A stretch of DNA of 64,000 nucleotides from NCBI GenBank assembly GCA_934169745.1, contig CAKPOE010000003.1, positions 1 to 64,000 of the forward strand, written 5' to 3'. This DNA comes from an uncultured Clostridia bacterium (GTDB lineage Bacteria > Bacillota > Clostridia > TANB77 > UBA1234). Below, piece after piece: positions 18,181 through 26,568 of the stretch. Under the pieces are notes generated by a model, which was not told the DNA's origin, made no database searches, and saw nothing but the letters and a program-made list of their open reading frames with translations. Made by a program: the position numbers and the translations under genes. Position 1 is the stretch's first letter. Each line of letters begins with the position of its first letter.

Positions 18181-18254
18181 AATGAACAATTTTCCGGCAG
18201 CCACTTTTTCGTTCATTTTTGAACGAAAAAGTGGCTGCCGGAAAATTGTTCATT
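18181..18254. repeat. Perfect 35-bp inverted repeat with a 4-base loop
   Basis: Positions 18181-18215 are the exact reverse complement of 18220-18254, separated by TTTT. A run of nine T follows at 18260-18268. Arm base content (CCGGCAGCCAC core) is richer in G+C than the surroundings. It lies between the spoVG terminator and the amidase gene. It might be an extra terminator or attenuator, a foldback mobile-element relic, or an assembly artefact. Confidence 0.9.
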
Positions 18255-18353
18255 CAGTATTTTTTTTTGTGCAAAACCTTGATAAAAGTACTTGTCGAAT
18301 TTAATTAGTTTGTGATATTATATATGTGATTACTAAGGAGAAGGAGATAAAAA

Positions 18354-20489
18354 GTGAAAAAAGTTATATTTGTGTTAGTTTTTGTACTTTCCTTATATTC
18401 CGCTACCTTTGCAAGCAATATGAACTTGGAATATGATGGTGAAAAGCATATATATAATGGACCTGATGTTAAATTAATATTAAATGGAGAAACTTTTGTG
18501 CCAAGTCAAGGGCAAATGCCACCAGTTATTATAGAAGACAGAACTTTGGTGCCTGTTAGAGAAGTTTTTGAAAAGCTTGGTGGAAATGTTTTGTGGGACG
18601 GAGAAGAGCGTAGTGTGGAAGTTACATTTGGTGCCAAAGTGATAAAGCTTTGGCTTGATAGCACAAGTGCAATTGTTGACGGAGAGCAAAAGACTTTAGA
18701 TGTTCCGGGAAAATTAATAAATGAAAAAACGATGGTTCCAGTACGTTTCATTTCGGAAAATGCAGGTCTTGATGTGGGATGGGATGGAGCGACTTCGACA
18801 GTTACTATAACTAAAAAAAATGAGCGTGATTTTGTAAATATAAATTCTGTGGAGTATAAAGAAATAAATGGTGTAAAGGTTATCTGCGTTTCTTTAGATA
18901 AGAAAGCCAAGTACAACTTTTTTTCGCTTTCTGAACCAGATAGAATAATATTAGATATAGAAAATAGTGAATTTAAAATCAATCGCGACCCATTAACTTT
19001 TAAAGACAATGAGTTGTTTTCACAGGTACGTTTTGGCGTTCAGGAAAACAATGTGAATAGGCTAGTAATAGATATGAATAAAGTATCAAAATATACGGTA
19101 AAAGAAAATGAAGATGGTCAAGAAATATATATAGCATTTTCGGAAGCTTTTGATATCACACCATCGAAACCGGATGAGCCATCAAATCCTACTCCTAATG
19201 AGCCGACAGATGTAAAACCGGATGATAATAATACAAATGAATCAGAACCAAATGATGGACCAGAAGAGCCACCTATAAGTGATGATGATAAGAAAGATGT
19301 AGAAATAATCTCAAGTATCACTGCAGTGAAATATAGTACGGCTTCTGAAAAATTGAGGATTATTCTTGATGGAAAGTTTGAATATGAACTTACAACACTT
19401 GAAAATCCGAAGAGAATAGTGTTAGATTTTACAAATGCTGATTTGAAGGTTGATGGACCTACAACAATAAACTTAAAGAACAAACCAATTTCAACAATAG
19501 AATCTGAGAGCAACGAAAATGGTACTGCAAGAGTCATTCTAAATATTTCCGAAAATGCTACATACGAAATTTCAAAGAAAACATCAGAACTTCAAGTGAA
19601 AGTTGAAGAGCCTGCATATAGGAATGTTGAATATACAAATGTAGACGAATACGCAGAGATAGTTTTAAGAAATGTGGAGTTAGCTAAACTTACGAGAACA
19701 CAGAGTAAGAATACCAAGAAATATACGATTAAGTATTCTAGTTCGGCTTTTGATTGTGGAACAGGTACTCTTGATATTAACGATGAGTTTGTTAAAAAAA
19801 TCGCTATTACAAAAACAAAAATAACAGTAACCGATAAAGGAAATATGCGTTATTCTGCTAAACAAGTAGAAGATGACGTAATTATTAAAATTGAGAAAGT
19901 TGATACGTCAGGTATGAAAACGATTCTTTTAGATGCTGGTCATGGTGGAGATGACCCTGGTTCTAAGAATGGTACTAATTATGAGAGAACGTATAATTTA
20001 AAAATATTATTAAAACTGAAGGAAATACTTGAAGATGAAGGATATACAGTATATACTACAAGAGAAAGTGATAAGACTTTAACAGTTGATGATAGAGTTT
20101 CATTGGCTACTGAGGATTATCCGGAAGCAGCATTATATATTTCTATACATCATAATTCGGTTGATGACAAAAAAGCTTCTGGTACGTTAGTAATGTATTG
20201 TGACAGAGATACCTCTGATTATGGGATTACGAACAAAGAGTTTGCAGGATATGTACTAGAAGAATTGGTTGACAATTTAGGTACAATAAACAGAGGATTT
20301 ATAAAAGTGTCGCAAGATAATACTACTAAAAGAGTATTGACAGAAGTTCCAATGCCATCAATAATATGCGAAGTGGCATTCATGTCAAATGATGAAGAGT
20401 TTGCCAGAATAAAAACTGATGAATTTCAAAGTAGAGCAGCAGAGGCGATATTTAATGGAATAGAAAAAGCATTAAGGAAAATGGATTAG
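18354..20489 (+). CDS. Modular N-acetylmuramoyl-L-alanine amidase with stalk-like N-terminal domains
   Basis: 711 residues with a GTG start (AAGGAG 7 bases upstream). Signal peptide at residues 1-21 (VIFVLVFVLSLYSATFAS). Residues 35-155 resemble the copper amine oxidase N-terminal domain (VPVREVFEKLGG, VPVRFISENAGL). Two AMIN-like beta domains follow (about 165-265 and 325-415), joined by a Pro/Asp/Glu linker. The C-terminal 190 residues are an Amidase_3 domain with zinc-site motifs DAGHGG, NYERTYN and SIHHNS and the catalytic Glu in CEVAFMSN. It should cleave peptidoglycan stem peptides outside the cell, targeted by the AMIN domains. The divIVA-like gene starts 13 bases on. Confidence 0.93.
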   Translation: MKKVIFVLVFVLSLYSATFASNMNLEYDGEKHIYNGPDVKLILNGETFVPSQGQMPPVIIEDRTLVPVREVFEKLGGNVLWDGEERSVEVTFGAKVIKLWLDSTSAIVDGEQKTLDVPGKLINEKTMVPVRFISENAGLDVGWDGATSTVTITKKNERDFVNINSVEYKEINGVKVICVSLDKKAKYNFFSLSEPDRIILDIENSEFKINRDPLTFKDNELFSQVRFGVQENNVNRLVIDMNKVSKYTVKENEDGQEIYIAFSEAFDITPSKPDEPSNPTPNEPTDVKPDDNNTNESEPNDGPEEPPISDDDKKDVEIISSITAVKYSTASEKLRIILDGKFEYELTTLENPKRIVLDFTNADLKVDGPTTINLKNKPISTIESESNENGTARVILNISENATYEISKKTSELQVKVEEPAYRNVEYTNVDEYAEIVLRNVELAKLTRTQSKNTKKYTIKYSSSAFDCGTGTLDINDEFVKKIAITKTKITVTDKGNMRYSAKQVEDDVIIKIEKVDTSGMKTILLDAGHGGDDPGSKNGTNYERTYNLKILLKLKEILEDEGYTVYTTRESDKTLTVDDRVSLATEDYPEAALYISIHHNSVDDKKASGTLVMYCDRDTSDYGITNKEFAGYVLEELVDNLGTINRGFIKVSQDNTTKRVLTEVPMPSIICEVAFMSNDEEFARIKTDEFQSRAAEAIFNGIEKALRKMD

Positions 20490-20502
20490 AAAGGAGAACA
20501 AA

Positions 20503-20919
20503 ATGGATAACAACATTTCAAAAGGATTATTTGGGTTGAACCCAAAAGAAGTAGAAACTTACATTGAGGATTTAAAGCAGGGGTATGAAGAAGAGTTGGC
20601 AAGACAAAATTCTGAATTACAGTCAATGAAAGCAGAAAACATAAAGTTGAATGAAAGATTGAATCAATTTTTGAACGATAAAAGAGAAATCGAGACTGCC
20701 AAGCAGAACATTTCAGCTGTGTTGTTTAAAGCAGAAGAACAAGCAAAACAAATTGTTGAAGATGCAAAGGCAAAAGCTGTTGAAGAGAAGCAAGATTTAG
20801 ATGCATTGTTAGAGCAAGAGAAAGAGAAACTAATAGATGCAAAGTTGGAACTTGCAATGCTTAAGGATAAAGCAAAAGAAGTTATGATGAAGTTCTCAGA
20901 CGATATAACAAACTTATAA
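20503..20919 (+). CDS. DivIVA-like coiled-coil protein
   Basis: 138 residues, start preceded by AAAGGAG. The first 25 residues (FGLNPKEVETYIEDLKQGYE) match the DivIVA N-terminal membrane-curvature motif in weakened form. The rest is almost continuous coiled coil rich in Glu, Lys, Ala and Leu. DivIVA-type proteins mark septa and poles and recruit wall or division factors. Its position directly after a cell-wall amidase suggests a joint role at septa. It is shorter than full DivIVA, so GpsB-like or another division scaffold is possible. Confidence 0.75.
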   Translation: MDNNISKGLFGLNPKEVETYIEDLKQGYEEELARQNSELQSMKAENIKLNERLNQFLNDKREIETAKQNISAVLFKAEEQAKQIVEDAKAKAVEEKQDLDALLEQEKEKLIDAKLELAMLKDKAKEVMMKFSDDITNL

Positions 20920-20932
20920 GTAATAATGTGGT

Positions 20933-20964
20933 AAATCACCTAATATATTTCTATTAGGTGATTT
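20933..20964 (+). promoter_or_regulatory. 13-bp hairpin burying the spoIIP ribosome binding site
   Basis: A perfect stem joins 20933-20945 to 20952-20964 across a 6-base loop. The 3' arm contains AGGTG (20956-20960), the only plausible ribosome binding site for the TTG start at 20968. The T run after it is only TTTT, so it could also be a weak terminator of the upstream unit. Confidence 0.6.
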
Positions 20965-20967
20965 ATT

Positions 20968-22041
20968 TTGATTAGGATAAAAGTGTTTTCTTTGCGTGGT
21001 CTTATAATAAGGTTCATATTATCAGCTCTTCTTATAGCAGCTGTTTTTTTGGCTATGGTTGGGATGTCATATATATATAGATTAAATTCTAAAGAAATTG
21101 AAAAAAGAATAATTGACAGTACAATGTTAACACATAGAGATAGCAACAGTAATGCAAATGATGTTAATTTCTTAAAGTCAGAACTAAGAGTCTTGGGTGT
21201 TGTTGACATAGATGATGAAACAGAAAAAAATGAGGAGAGTTTACCTGATAATAACATGGAAGAAGACAGTTCATCTGTCTATAGTTTTTATGCCCAAAAA
21301 CTTTCTGATAGTAAATACAAAGTGGGTTCAGTATATATAAATAGTTATTTAAAGCAAGAGATTGATCTGGGTGAATTATCAAAGCCTCTTAATGTGAGTG
21401 TGTCGAAACCATGTAAAGTTCTAATATATCATACACATACATCTGAAAGCTATACACTTGATAAGAAAGAATATACAGATTATTATAGAACAGAGAATAA
21501 CAAATACAATGTTGTTGCGGTTGGTGAAAAATTAGCTGAGAATTTGAAAAAATACGGATTTTCTGTAGTTCAGGATAAGACGCAGCACGATTATCCTTCA
21601 TATAATGGAGCATATAAAGCTTCTCTTGCAACAGTAGAAAAACATTTGAAAAATGAAAAATATGATATAATATTTGATATACATAGAGATGCATTATCGG
21701 GTAATTCAAAATTTAGACCGACAGCACAAATAAATGGGGAAACAGCTGCAAAACTTATGATAGTAGTTGGAACGAATGATGCCGGATTAGAACATGATAA
21801 TTGGATGCAAAATTTAAAGTTTGCAATAGCCATTCAAGAAAAAGCGAACGAGATGTATCCGGGACTTTTTAGAGATATGCATTTAAGTACCTCGAGATAT
21901 AATCAACATACAACAGATAAAACTTTGATTATAGAAGTTGGTGCGACCGGAAATACGATGGCAGAAACTGAAATTTCGATGAAATATTTTGCAAAGGTTT
22001 TAAATGAAGTTGTAGGTGCAGGCGTTGGCGCCTGCCCCTAA
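20968..22041 (+). CDS. spoIIP: Stage II sporulation protein P (SpoIIP)
   Basis: 357 residues, TTG start with AGGTG 7 bases upstream. One N-terminal membrane helix (about 11-32) anchors the protein outside. The catalytic domain from about residue 145 has VLIYHTHTSESY, DIIFDIHRDAL and TLIIEVGATGNT, the SpoIIP signature of a zinc-dependent amidase/endopeptidase. With SpoIID and SpoIIM it thins septal peptidoglycan to drive engulfment of the forespore. The first 145 residues are variable. The 3' end carries a small GC-rich hairpin (GCAGGCG-ttgg-CGCCTGC) over the last codons that may act as a terminator. Confidence 0.95.
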   Translation: MIRIKVFSLRGLIIRFILSALLIAAVFLAMVGMSYIYRLNSKEIEKRIIDSTMLTHRDSNSNANDVNFLKSELRVLGVVDIDDETEKNEESLPDNNMEEDSSSVYSFYAQKLSDSKYKVGSVYINSYLKQEIDLGELSKPLNVSVSKPCKVLIYHTHTSESYTLDKKEYTDYYRTENNKYNVVAVGEKLAENLKKYGFSVVQDKTQHDYPSYNGAYKASLATVEKHLKNEKYDIIFDIHRDALSGNSKFRPTAQINGETAAKLMIVVGTNDAGLEHDNWMQNLKFAIAIQEKANEMYPGLFRDMHLSTSRYNQHTTDKTLIIEVGATGNTMAETEISMKYFAKVLNEVVGAGVGACP

Positions 22042-22044
22042 TAA

Positions 22045-22410
22045 TTACATTTGTTTTCCAGGAATAAATGAAGCTACTATTCCATATATTATTGCTCCGA
22101 TAATTGCAGATACCCAATTTATTGAATATCCAACAACAAAGAATTGCGTTACATATAAAATTATTGCTGCAACAACAAATCCTGTTATTCCTTTACCAAA
22201 TGGTCCTACGTTAACTCCTAAGACAAGATTTACTAAATAATCTATTACAGTTAGAACAACAGCTGATAGTGCTAATGTCCAAATAGATGATATTTGAAAT
22301 CCTGGAGTGAAAAATGCAGTTATTCCGAGAACTACAGCAGAAGTTACAAATCTGGCTATAATTCCTCCTATAGATAACGATGTGTCAGATGAGCGAGTAT
22401 TACTAGGCAT
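22045..22410 (-). CDS. Four-helix membrane protein, phage-holin-superfamily-IV/YvlD type
   Basis: 121 residues with GGAGGA 7 bases before the ATG. Four hydrophobic segments (about 14-33, 40-62, 72-90, 98-115) and Gly-rich spacing (IDYLVNLVLGVNVGPFGKGITGF) match the small membrane family annotated as phage holin family IV, which includes YvlD. Members are ordinary chromosomal proteins often linked to envelope stress; the label does not imply a prophage. It converges on spoIIP with 3 bases between the stops. Confidence 0.8.
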   Translation of the reverse strand: MPSNTRSSDTSLSIGGIIARFVTSAVVLGITAFFTPGFQISSIWTLALSAVVLTVIDYLVNLVLGVNVGPFGKGITGFVVAAIILYVTQFFVVGYSINWVSAIIGAIIYGIVASFIPGKQM

Positions 22411-22455
22411 AAAATATTCCTCCTTTTTAATTTATAGTGTTAACAATAAATTTTC

Positions 22456-22487
22456 AAATATGCAAAATCTTGCATATTTTTTTTATT
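22456..22487 (+). terminator. Hairpin with T tract upstream of the DUF421 gene
   Basis: Stem AAATATGCAA / TTGCATATTT with a 4-base loop followed by T residues. No plus-strand gene lies just upstream, so it may be an attenuator in the leader of the DUF421 operon. Confidence 0.5.
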
Positions 22488-22521
22488 CATTGAAAAAATA
22501 TGTTTAAAAGGAGAGAAGTAA

Positions 22522-23196
22522 ATGGGAGCTATATTTGTACGTGCATTAATTTTGTATATTATTGTTTTAATCGCCATAAGATTAATGGGAAAGCGAGAGA
22601 TAGGACAATTGCAGCCATTTGAACTTGTGGTGACAATTATGATTGCAGACTTAGCAAGTGTCCCAATGCAAGACATTGGAATTCCATTGCTACATGGTAT
22701 TATTCCGATACTTGCTTTGTTAGTTGGACAATTGATATTATCAATGATAAATATTAAAAGTGGAGTTGCAAGACGTATTATATCTGGTAAGCCGACAGTT
22801 TTGATTTCTAACGGAAAGATTATCGAAAAAAAGCTGAAGGCACAAAAATATACTATGGATGGTCTACTAGAACAGCTTAGAGTTTCAGGGTATACAAATA
22901 TTGCGGATGTTGAGTATGCAATCTTGGAAACAAGTGGCGAAATAAGTATCATTCCTAAAACTGAGAGTCTGCCCGCAACAAAAAAAGATATGAATATAAA
23001 AACGGAAAAGGCTGGATACTTCAGACCTGTTGTAATTGACGGTTCATATATTGAAGGAAATATAGAAGATTTAAAAATATCAAAAGAACGAGTTGATGGT
23101 ATATTAAAAAATAATAAGTTGAGTTTAGAAGATACCTTTTTATTTCTTAAAGATGAAAATGGGAAAACTTATATTCAGAAAAAGGAGAATGATTAA
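22522..23196 (+). CDS. DUF421 membrane protein (YetF/YcaP family)
   Basis: 224 residues, AAGGAGAG 7 bases before the ATG. Three N-terminal helices (about 5-20, 32-50, 57-75) carry the family motif RLMGKREIGQLQPFELVVTI, followed by a cytoplasmic DUF421 domain (KPTVLISNGKI...LLEQLRVSGYTNIADVEYAILETSGEISI). YetF-type proteins in Bacillus spores act with gene partners in nutrient-receptor and spore function; a general role is not settled. The stop codon overlaps the start of the next gene (TAATG), a common DUF421-DUF4363 pair. Confidence 0.93.
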   Translation: MGAIFVRALILYIIVLIAIRLMGKREIGQLQPFELVVTIMIADLASVPMQDIGIPLLHGIIPILALLVGQLILSMINIKSGVARRIISGKPTVLISNGKIIEKKLKAQKYTMDGLLEQLRVSGYTNIADVEYAILETSGEISIIPKTESLPATKKDMNIKTEKAGYFRPVVIDGSYIEGNIEDLKISKERVDGILKNNKLSLEDTFLFLKDENGKTYIQKKEND

Positions 23197-23573
23197 TGCG
23201 AGACATAATAATTGTTCTGGTAATAACATTAGCTGTCTTTGGCGGGAGCTTTGCGGTAGATAAGAAGCTAGAAGATAGTGGCAAAGAATTAATAAATAAA
23301 CTTGAGATTGTACAGCAAGAGGTTGAAAGCAAAGATATGTATGATATGGCTGGTTTGAAAGCATTCAAAAAAGAATGGGATGCTTCTAAGGACATGCTAA
23401 ACAGATTAACAAATCATCAGAGTGTAGATGAGATTGATATTGAACTTAACAAACTTTTTAAAAATTATGAATTAATGGACGAAACAGAAGCGCTCATGAA
23501 TATAATTGAAATAAAGACAATGCTAGATGATATGCATAAAGGAGAAAGTTTCACATTAACAAATATATTATAG
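23196..23573 (+). CDS. DUF4363 family protein
   Basis: 125 residues, translationally coupled to the DUF421 gene by a TAATG overlap. One N-terminal hydrophobic helix (about 4-20) is followed by an all-helical acidic domain. Size, helix layout and the DUF421 partnership match DUF4363, a Clostridia/Bacilli family of unknown function. It probably sits at the outer membrane face next to its partner. Confidence 0.8.
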   Translation: MRDIIIVLVITLAVFGGSFAVDKKLEDSGKELINKLEIVQQEVESKDMYDMAGLKAFKKEWDASKDMLNRLTNHQSVDEIDIELNKLFKNYELMDETEALMNIIEIKTMLDDMHKGESFTLTNIL

Positions 23574-23620
23574 TGAATTATTGGATGTTATGATATAATT
23601 GTTTTGTAAAGGAGTTGTAT

Positions 23621-24475
23621 ATGAAAAAGAAAACAAGGATTATATTTATAACATTTATATTGTTAGTTTTAGTACTTTTTGTTCAATTATATATTGATGC
23701 TAATTGGGTAGAAACTTCTTATTATGATGTTTATTCTGATAAGATAGGAAGTGCATTTGATGGAACAAGAATACTTCAGTTATCTGATTTGCATAGTAAG
23801 GAGTTTGGAAAAGATAGTATAAGACTTATAAATAAAATTAATGAGGTTAATCCAGATATAATATTAATTACCGGCGATATGGTGAATGCCTCTGACAAAG
23901 ATTTTAGTACATTCTTAAACCTAGCACAAAGCATTGCTAGTAGATATGAATGTTATTATATTGTTGGAAATCACGAACTTGATTTGAGTAATGAAGATTA
24001 TAATAATATAATGAACTCGTTAAAAAGTTATGGTATTACAATTTTAGATAATGAAAAAGTAGAACTTACGAGAGACGATGAAAAGATTAATTTGTATGGT
24101 ATGTGGTACAATATAAGGTTTTATATGGGTAAAGAAATGTTAACAGCAAACATTATAAAAACAATAATAGGAGAGGATGACGCTGAAAATTTTGATATAT
24201 TATTAACGCATAATCCGAGGTATTTTGAGGCATATAATGATTGGGGAGCTGACCTTGTTCTATCTGGACATGTACATGGCGGAATGGTTAGATTGCCATT
24301 TGTTGGTCCCGTTTTTGCGCCAGAAAGAACATTGTTTCCTAAATATAGTGAGGGAGAATATAAAAATGGCAACTCATCAATGATTGTAAGTAGAGGGCTT
24401 GGCCGAGGAACAAACGGTTTTAGACTCTTTAATAGGCCGGAGGTCGGAATAATTGTGTTGCATAGTGAAAGTTAA
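23621..24475 (+). CDS. Membrane-anchored metallophosphoesterase (YkuE-like)
   Basis: 284 residues from the ATG at 23621 (AAGGAG upstream; an in-frame TTG at 23615 overlaps the spacing region). One N-terminal helix (about 5-24) anchors it. The calcineurin-like metal motifs are in order: LQLSDLHSKEFG, LITGDMVN, VGNHELD, LLTHNPRYF, and LVLSGHVHGG. The family includes UDP-2,3-diacylglucosamine hydrolase-like and wall-associated phosphoesterases. YkuE of Bacillus is linked to the cell wall. The substrate is not known. It has a hairpin terminator shared with the convergent gene. Confidence 0.88.
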   Translation: MKKKTRIIFITFILLVLVLFVQLYIDANWVETSYYDVYSDKIGSAFDGTRILQLSDLHSKEFGKDSIRLINKINEVNPDIILITGDMVNASDKDFSTFLNLAQSIASRYECYYIVGNHELDLSNEDYNNIMNSLKSYGITILDNEKVELTRDDEKINLYGMWYNIRFYMGKEMLTANIIKTIIGEDDAENFDILLTHNPRYFEAYNDWGADLVLSGHVHGGMVRLPFVGPVFAPERTLFPKYSEGEYKNGNSSMIVSRGLGRGTNGFRLFNRPEVGIIVLHSES

Positions 24476-24478
24476 GTC

Positions 24479-24511
24479 AAAGAAGCTCGCACAAATTGTG
24501 CGAGCTTCTTT
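24479..24511. terminator. Bidirectional terminator
   Basis: A perfect 15-bp stem (AAAGAAGCTCGCACA and its complement) with a very short loop lies between the metallophosphoesterase gene (+) and the codon-outlier gene (-). Confidence 0.88.
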
Positions 24512-24515
24512 AGCG

Positions 24516-25097
24516 TTAATCATTCTTAAACAACTTGAAAAACCAGGACTTATTGTCGTCATCACCATCATCAATGTCATCATCGTCATAAGTATCGGCA
24601 TTATCATCATCGTATTCATATTCTTCGGCAGCGATGAGTTCCTCCGGCGAAAGCTTCGTGCGACTTTCATCGATTTTGAAGACGTGGACAGGAAACGTCA
24701 CGACATTTGAGTATTGCTTTTCAATAGTGTATCCCTGCTCTTCGAAGTATTTACGGTTAGCATCGGTGATGTAGGAAGGATAGGTAAACACTGGATCGCA
24801 ATCATCATCGTGAAGAACATCATTGAGACATTCTTCAATTTCAATCCGTTGAGCATTGGAATTGATAAAGGCATATGCCATATAAATACCATCGTCATCA
24901 ACAACTACCGTAAGGAGAGGGTTATTCTCTTGAAGTTTTTGCATAACTTCAGGGAAGATATATCCATCATGGATGTAAACGGGGTGAACATCCTTACCAG
25001 TAGCGCGGAGAAGCGCAGTTGTCATTTTGTTTAAGCGCTCCTGGATGAAGTCGTACTGTTTCCTGAGAAGTCGGATTTTAATGTCTTTTGCCAACAT
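24516..25097 (-). CDS. Orphan acidic protein, high-GC codon outlier
   Basis: 193 residues, GGAGGA 6 bases before the ATG. No membrane segment or signal peptide. The N-terminus is basic and helical (MLAKDIKIRLLRKQYDFIQE). A middle alpha/beta portion contains LTVVVDDDGIYMAYAFINS. The last 45 residues are an extreme Asp/Glu run ending KSWFFKLFKND. I recognise no family. One sampled row (24961-25020) has 30 G+C in 60, far above the neighbours. It has its own promoter and terminator, like the other three outlier genes. The aromatic-basic end after an acidic tail could bind a partner, but this is speculation. Confidence 0.75.
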   Translation of the reverse strand: MLAKDIKIRLLRKQYDFIQERLNKMTTALLRATGKDVHPVYIHDGYIFPEVMQKLQENNPLLTVVVDDDGIYMAYAFINSNAQRIEIEECLNDVLHDDDCDPVFTYPSYITDANRKYFEEQGYTIEKQYSNVVTFPVHVFKIDESRTKLSPEELIAAEEYEYDDDNADTYDDDDIDDGDDDNKSWFFKLFKND

Positions 25098-25150
25098 GGT
25101 TTTTCCTCCTTAATTGTGGTAGAGTTAGAAAACATTAGTTACAGCTTTGG

Positions 25151-25179
25151 ATTATATTATAAATTTGAACTTTTGTAAA
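25151..25179 (-). promoter_or_regulatory. Promoter of the 24516-25097 gene
   Basis: On the minus strand TTTACA (25174-25179), a 17-base spacer and TATAAT (25151-25156). Confidence 0.65.
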
Positions 25180-25290
25180 TGGGTTATGTAAAATTTGCAA
25201 ATTTTCTAGGGTTTACAAATCGACTTTTTTTGTGTAAAATGTATATACGCCGATAAAAAGCTTGAAAAAAGTCGAGTTTAGGAGGAAAAG

Positions 25291-26556
25291 ATGAAAAAGG
25301 TTGCTTTTTATACATTGGGTTGTAAAGTTAATCAGTATGAAACGAACAAGATGATGGATTTATTTATAAATAGCGGATATGAGATTGTTGATTTTGATAG
25401 CATTGCAGATGTGTATGTCGTAAATACATGTACAGTTACAAATATGAGCGATAGAAAATCAAGGCAAATAATTCACAAAACAAAGGAGACTAATCCTAAT
25501 AGTATATTGTGTGTTGTTGGTTGCTATGCCCAGGTTTCCAAAGATGAACTTTTAAAAATGGATGGCATTGATATTATACTAGGTACAAACGACAGAAAAG
25601 ACATTATTGAAAAAGTTAATGATTTTCAAAACGAAAAGATATGTGAAGTAAATGACGTAATGAAAGTTAGAACATATGAAGAATGGGGCGGAGTCGCTTT
25701 TTAGGATAAGGCAAGAGCGGAAAAAAAGATACAAGATGGCTGTGATAGATATTGCACGTACTGCATAATTCCTTATGCTCGTGGTCCTGTCCGCAGTAGA
25801 ACAATTGATGATGTTTGCAACGAAATAATCGATTTAGCGAAGACGGGAATTAAAGAAGTTGTATTAACAGGTATACACATTTCTTCTTATGGAAAAGATA
25901 TTTCAAAAGAAATACGATTAATAGATTTACTAGAGAAAGTTCAAAATATTGGTGGAATTGAGAGAATAAGATTAGGTTCTCTTGAGCCTAACATTATTAC
26001 CAAAGAATTTGTCGCTAGGATTAAGAAAATTACAAAACTATGTAATCACTTTCATTTGTCACTTCAAAGTGGTTGTACAAATACATTAAAAAGAATGAAT
26101 AGAAGATATACAGCAGACGAATTTTATGAGAAAGTAGAATTGTTAAGAAGCAATATACCAGACGTTGCTCTCACAACAGATATTATTGTTGGTTTTCCAG
26201 GAGAAACAGATGAAGAGTTTGAACAAACATTTGAATTCTTGAAGAAAGTAAACTTTTCTAAAATGCATGTTTTTAAATATTCGCCACGAAAAGGAACCCC
26301 AGCAGCTAGTTATGAGAATCAAGTGGATGGAAACATAAAAGAAGAAAGAAGTAAAATACTTATTAATTTGTCAGATGAAAACGAGAAAGTTTTTGCGGAA
26401 AAATATATTGGTAAGGAAATTGATGTACTATTCGAAAACGAGAAAGAAGGACATACTACTAATTACATAAAGTGTGTTTCTGAAAAAGATGAGACTCCAA
26501 ATGAAATAAAAAAAGTTATACCTAAAAAATTTGAAAATGGATATTTACTAGTTTAG
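25291..26556 (+). pseudogene. mtaB: tRNA-t6A37 methylthiotransferase MtaB, interrupted by an in-frame TAG
   Basis: A single open frame of 421 sense codons would be a normal-length MtaB, but codon 138 (25702-25704) is TAG. Both sides are intact and in the same frame. Upstream is the UPF0004 domain (FYTLGCKVNQYET, CTVTNMSDRKSR, VVGCYAQ). Downstream are the radical SAM cluster CDRYCTYC, the SAM barrel and a C-terminal TRAM region. MtaB adds a methylthio group to t6A37 of tRNAs reading ANN codons. The first 137 residues alone lack the radical SAM centre, so the encoded protein should be inactive unless TAG is read through. TAG ends several neighbouring genes, so it is a true stop here. Start is supported by AGGAGG. 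Confidence 0.88.
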
Positions 26557-26568
26557 GAGGACAGAAGT

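Noticed and set aside
18062..18304. Frames crossing the 35-bp hairpin
   Set aside because: Both frames arise from the spoVG end and the inverted repeat; starts are not supported.
22045..22410. Possible prophage because of a phage-holin-type protein
   Set aside because: The family is a common chromosomal membrane family (YvlD-like), and no phage structural, lysis or integrase genes are next to it.
25291..26556. Two separate genes or stop-codon reassignment in mtaB
   Set aside because: Both halves belong to one family and frame; TAG is a normal stop codon in neighbouring genes such as trmB and murJ.
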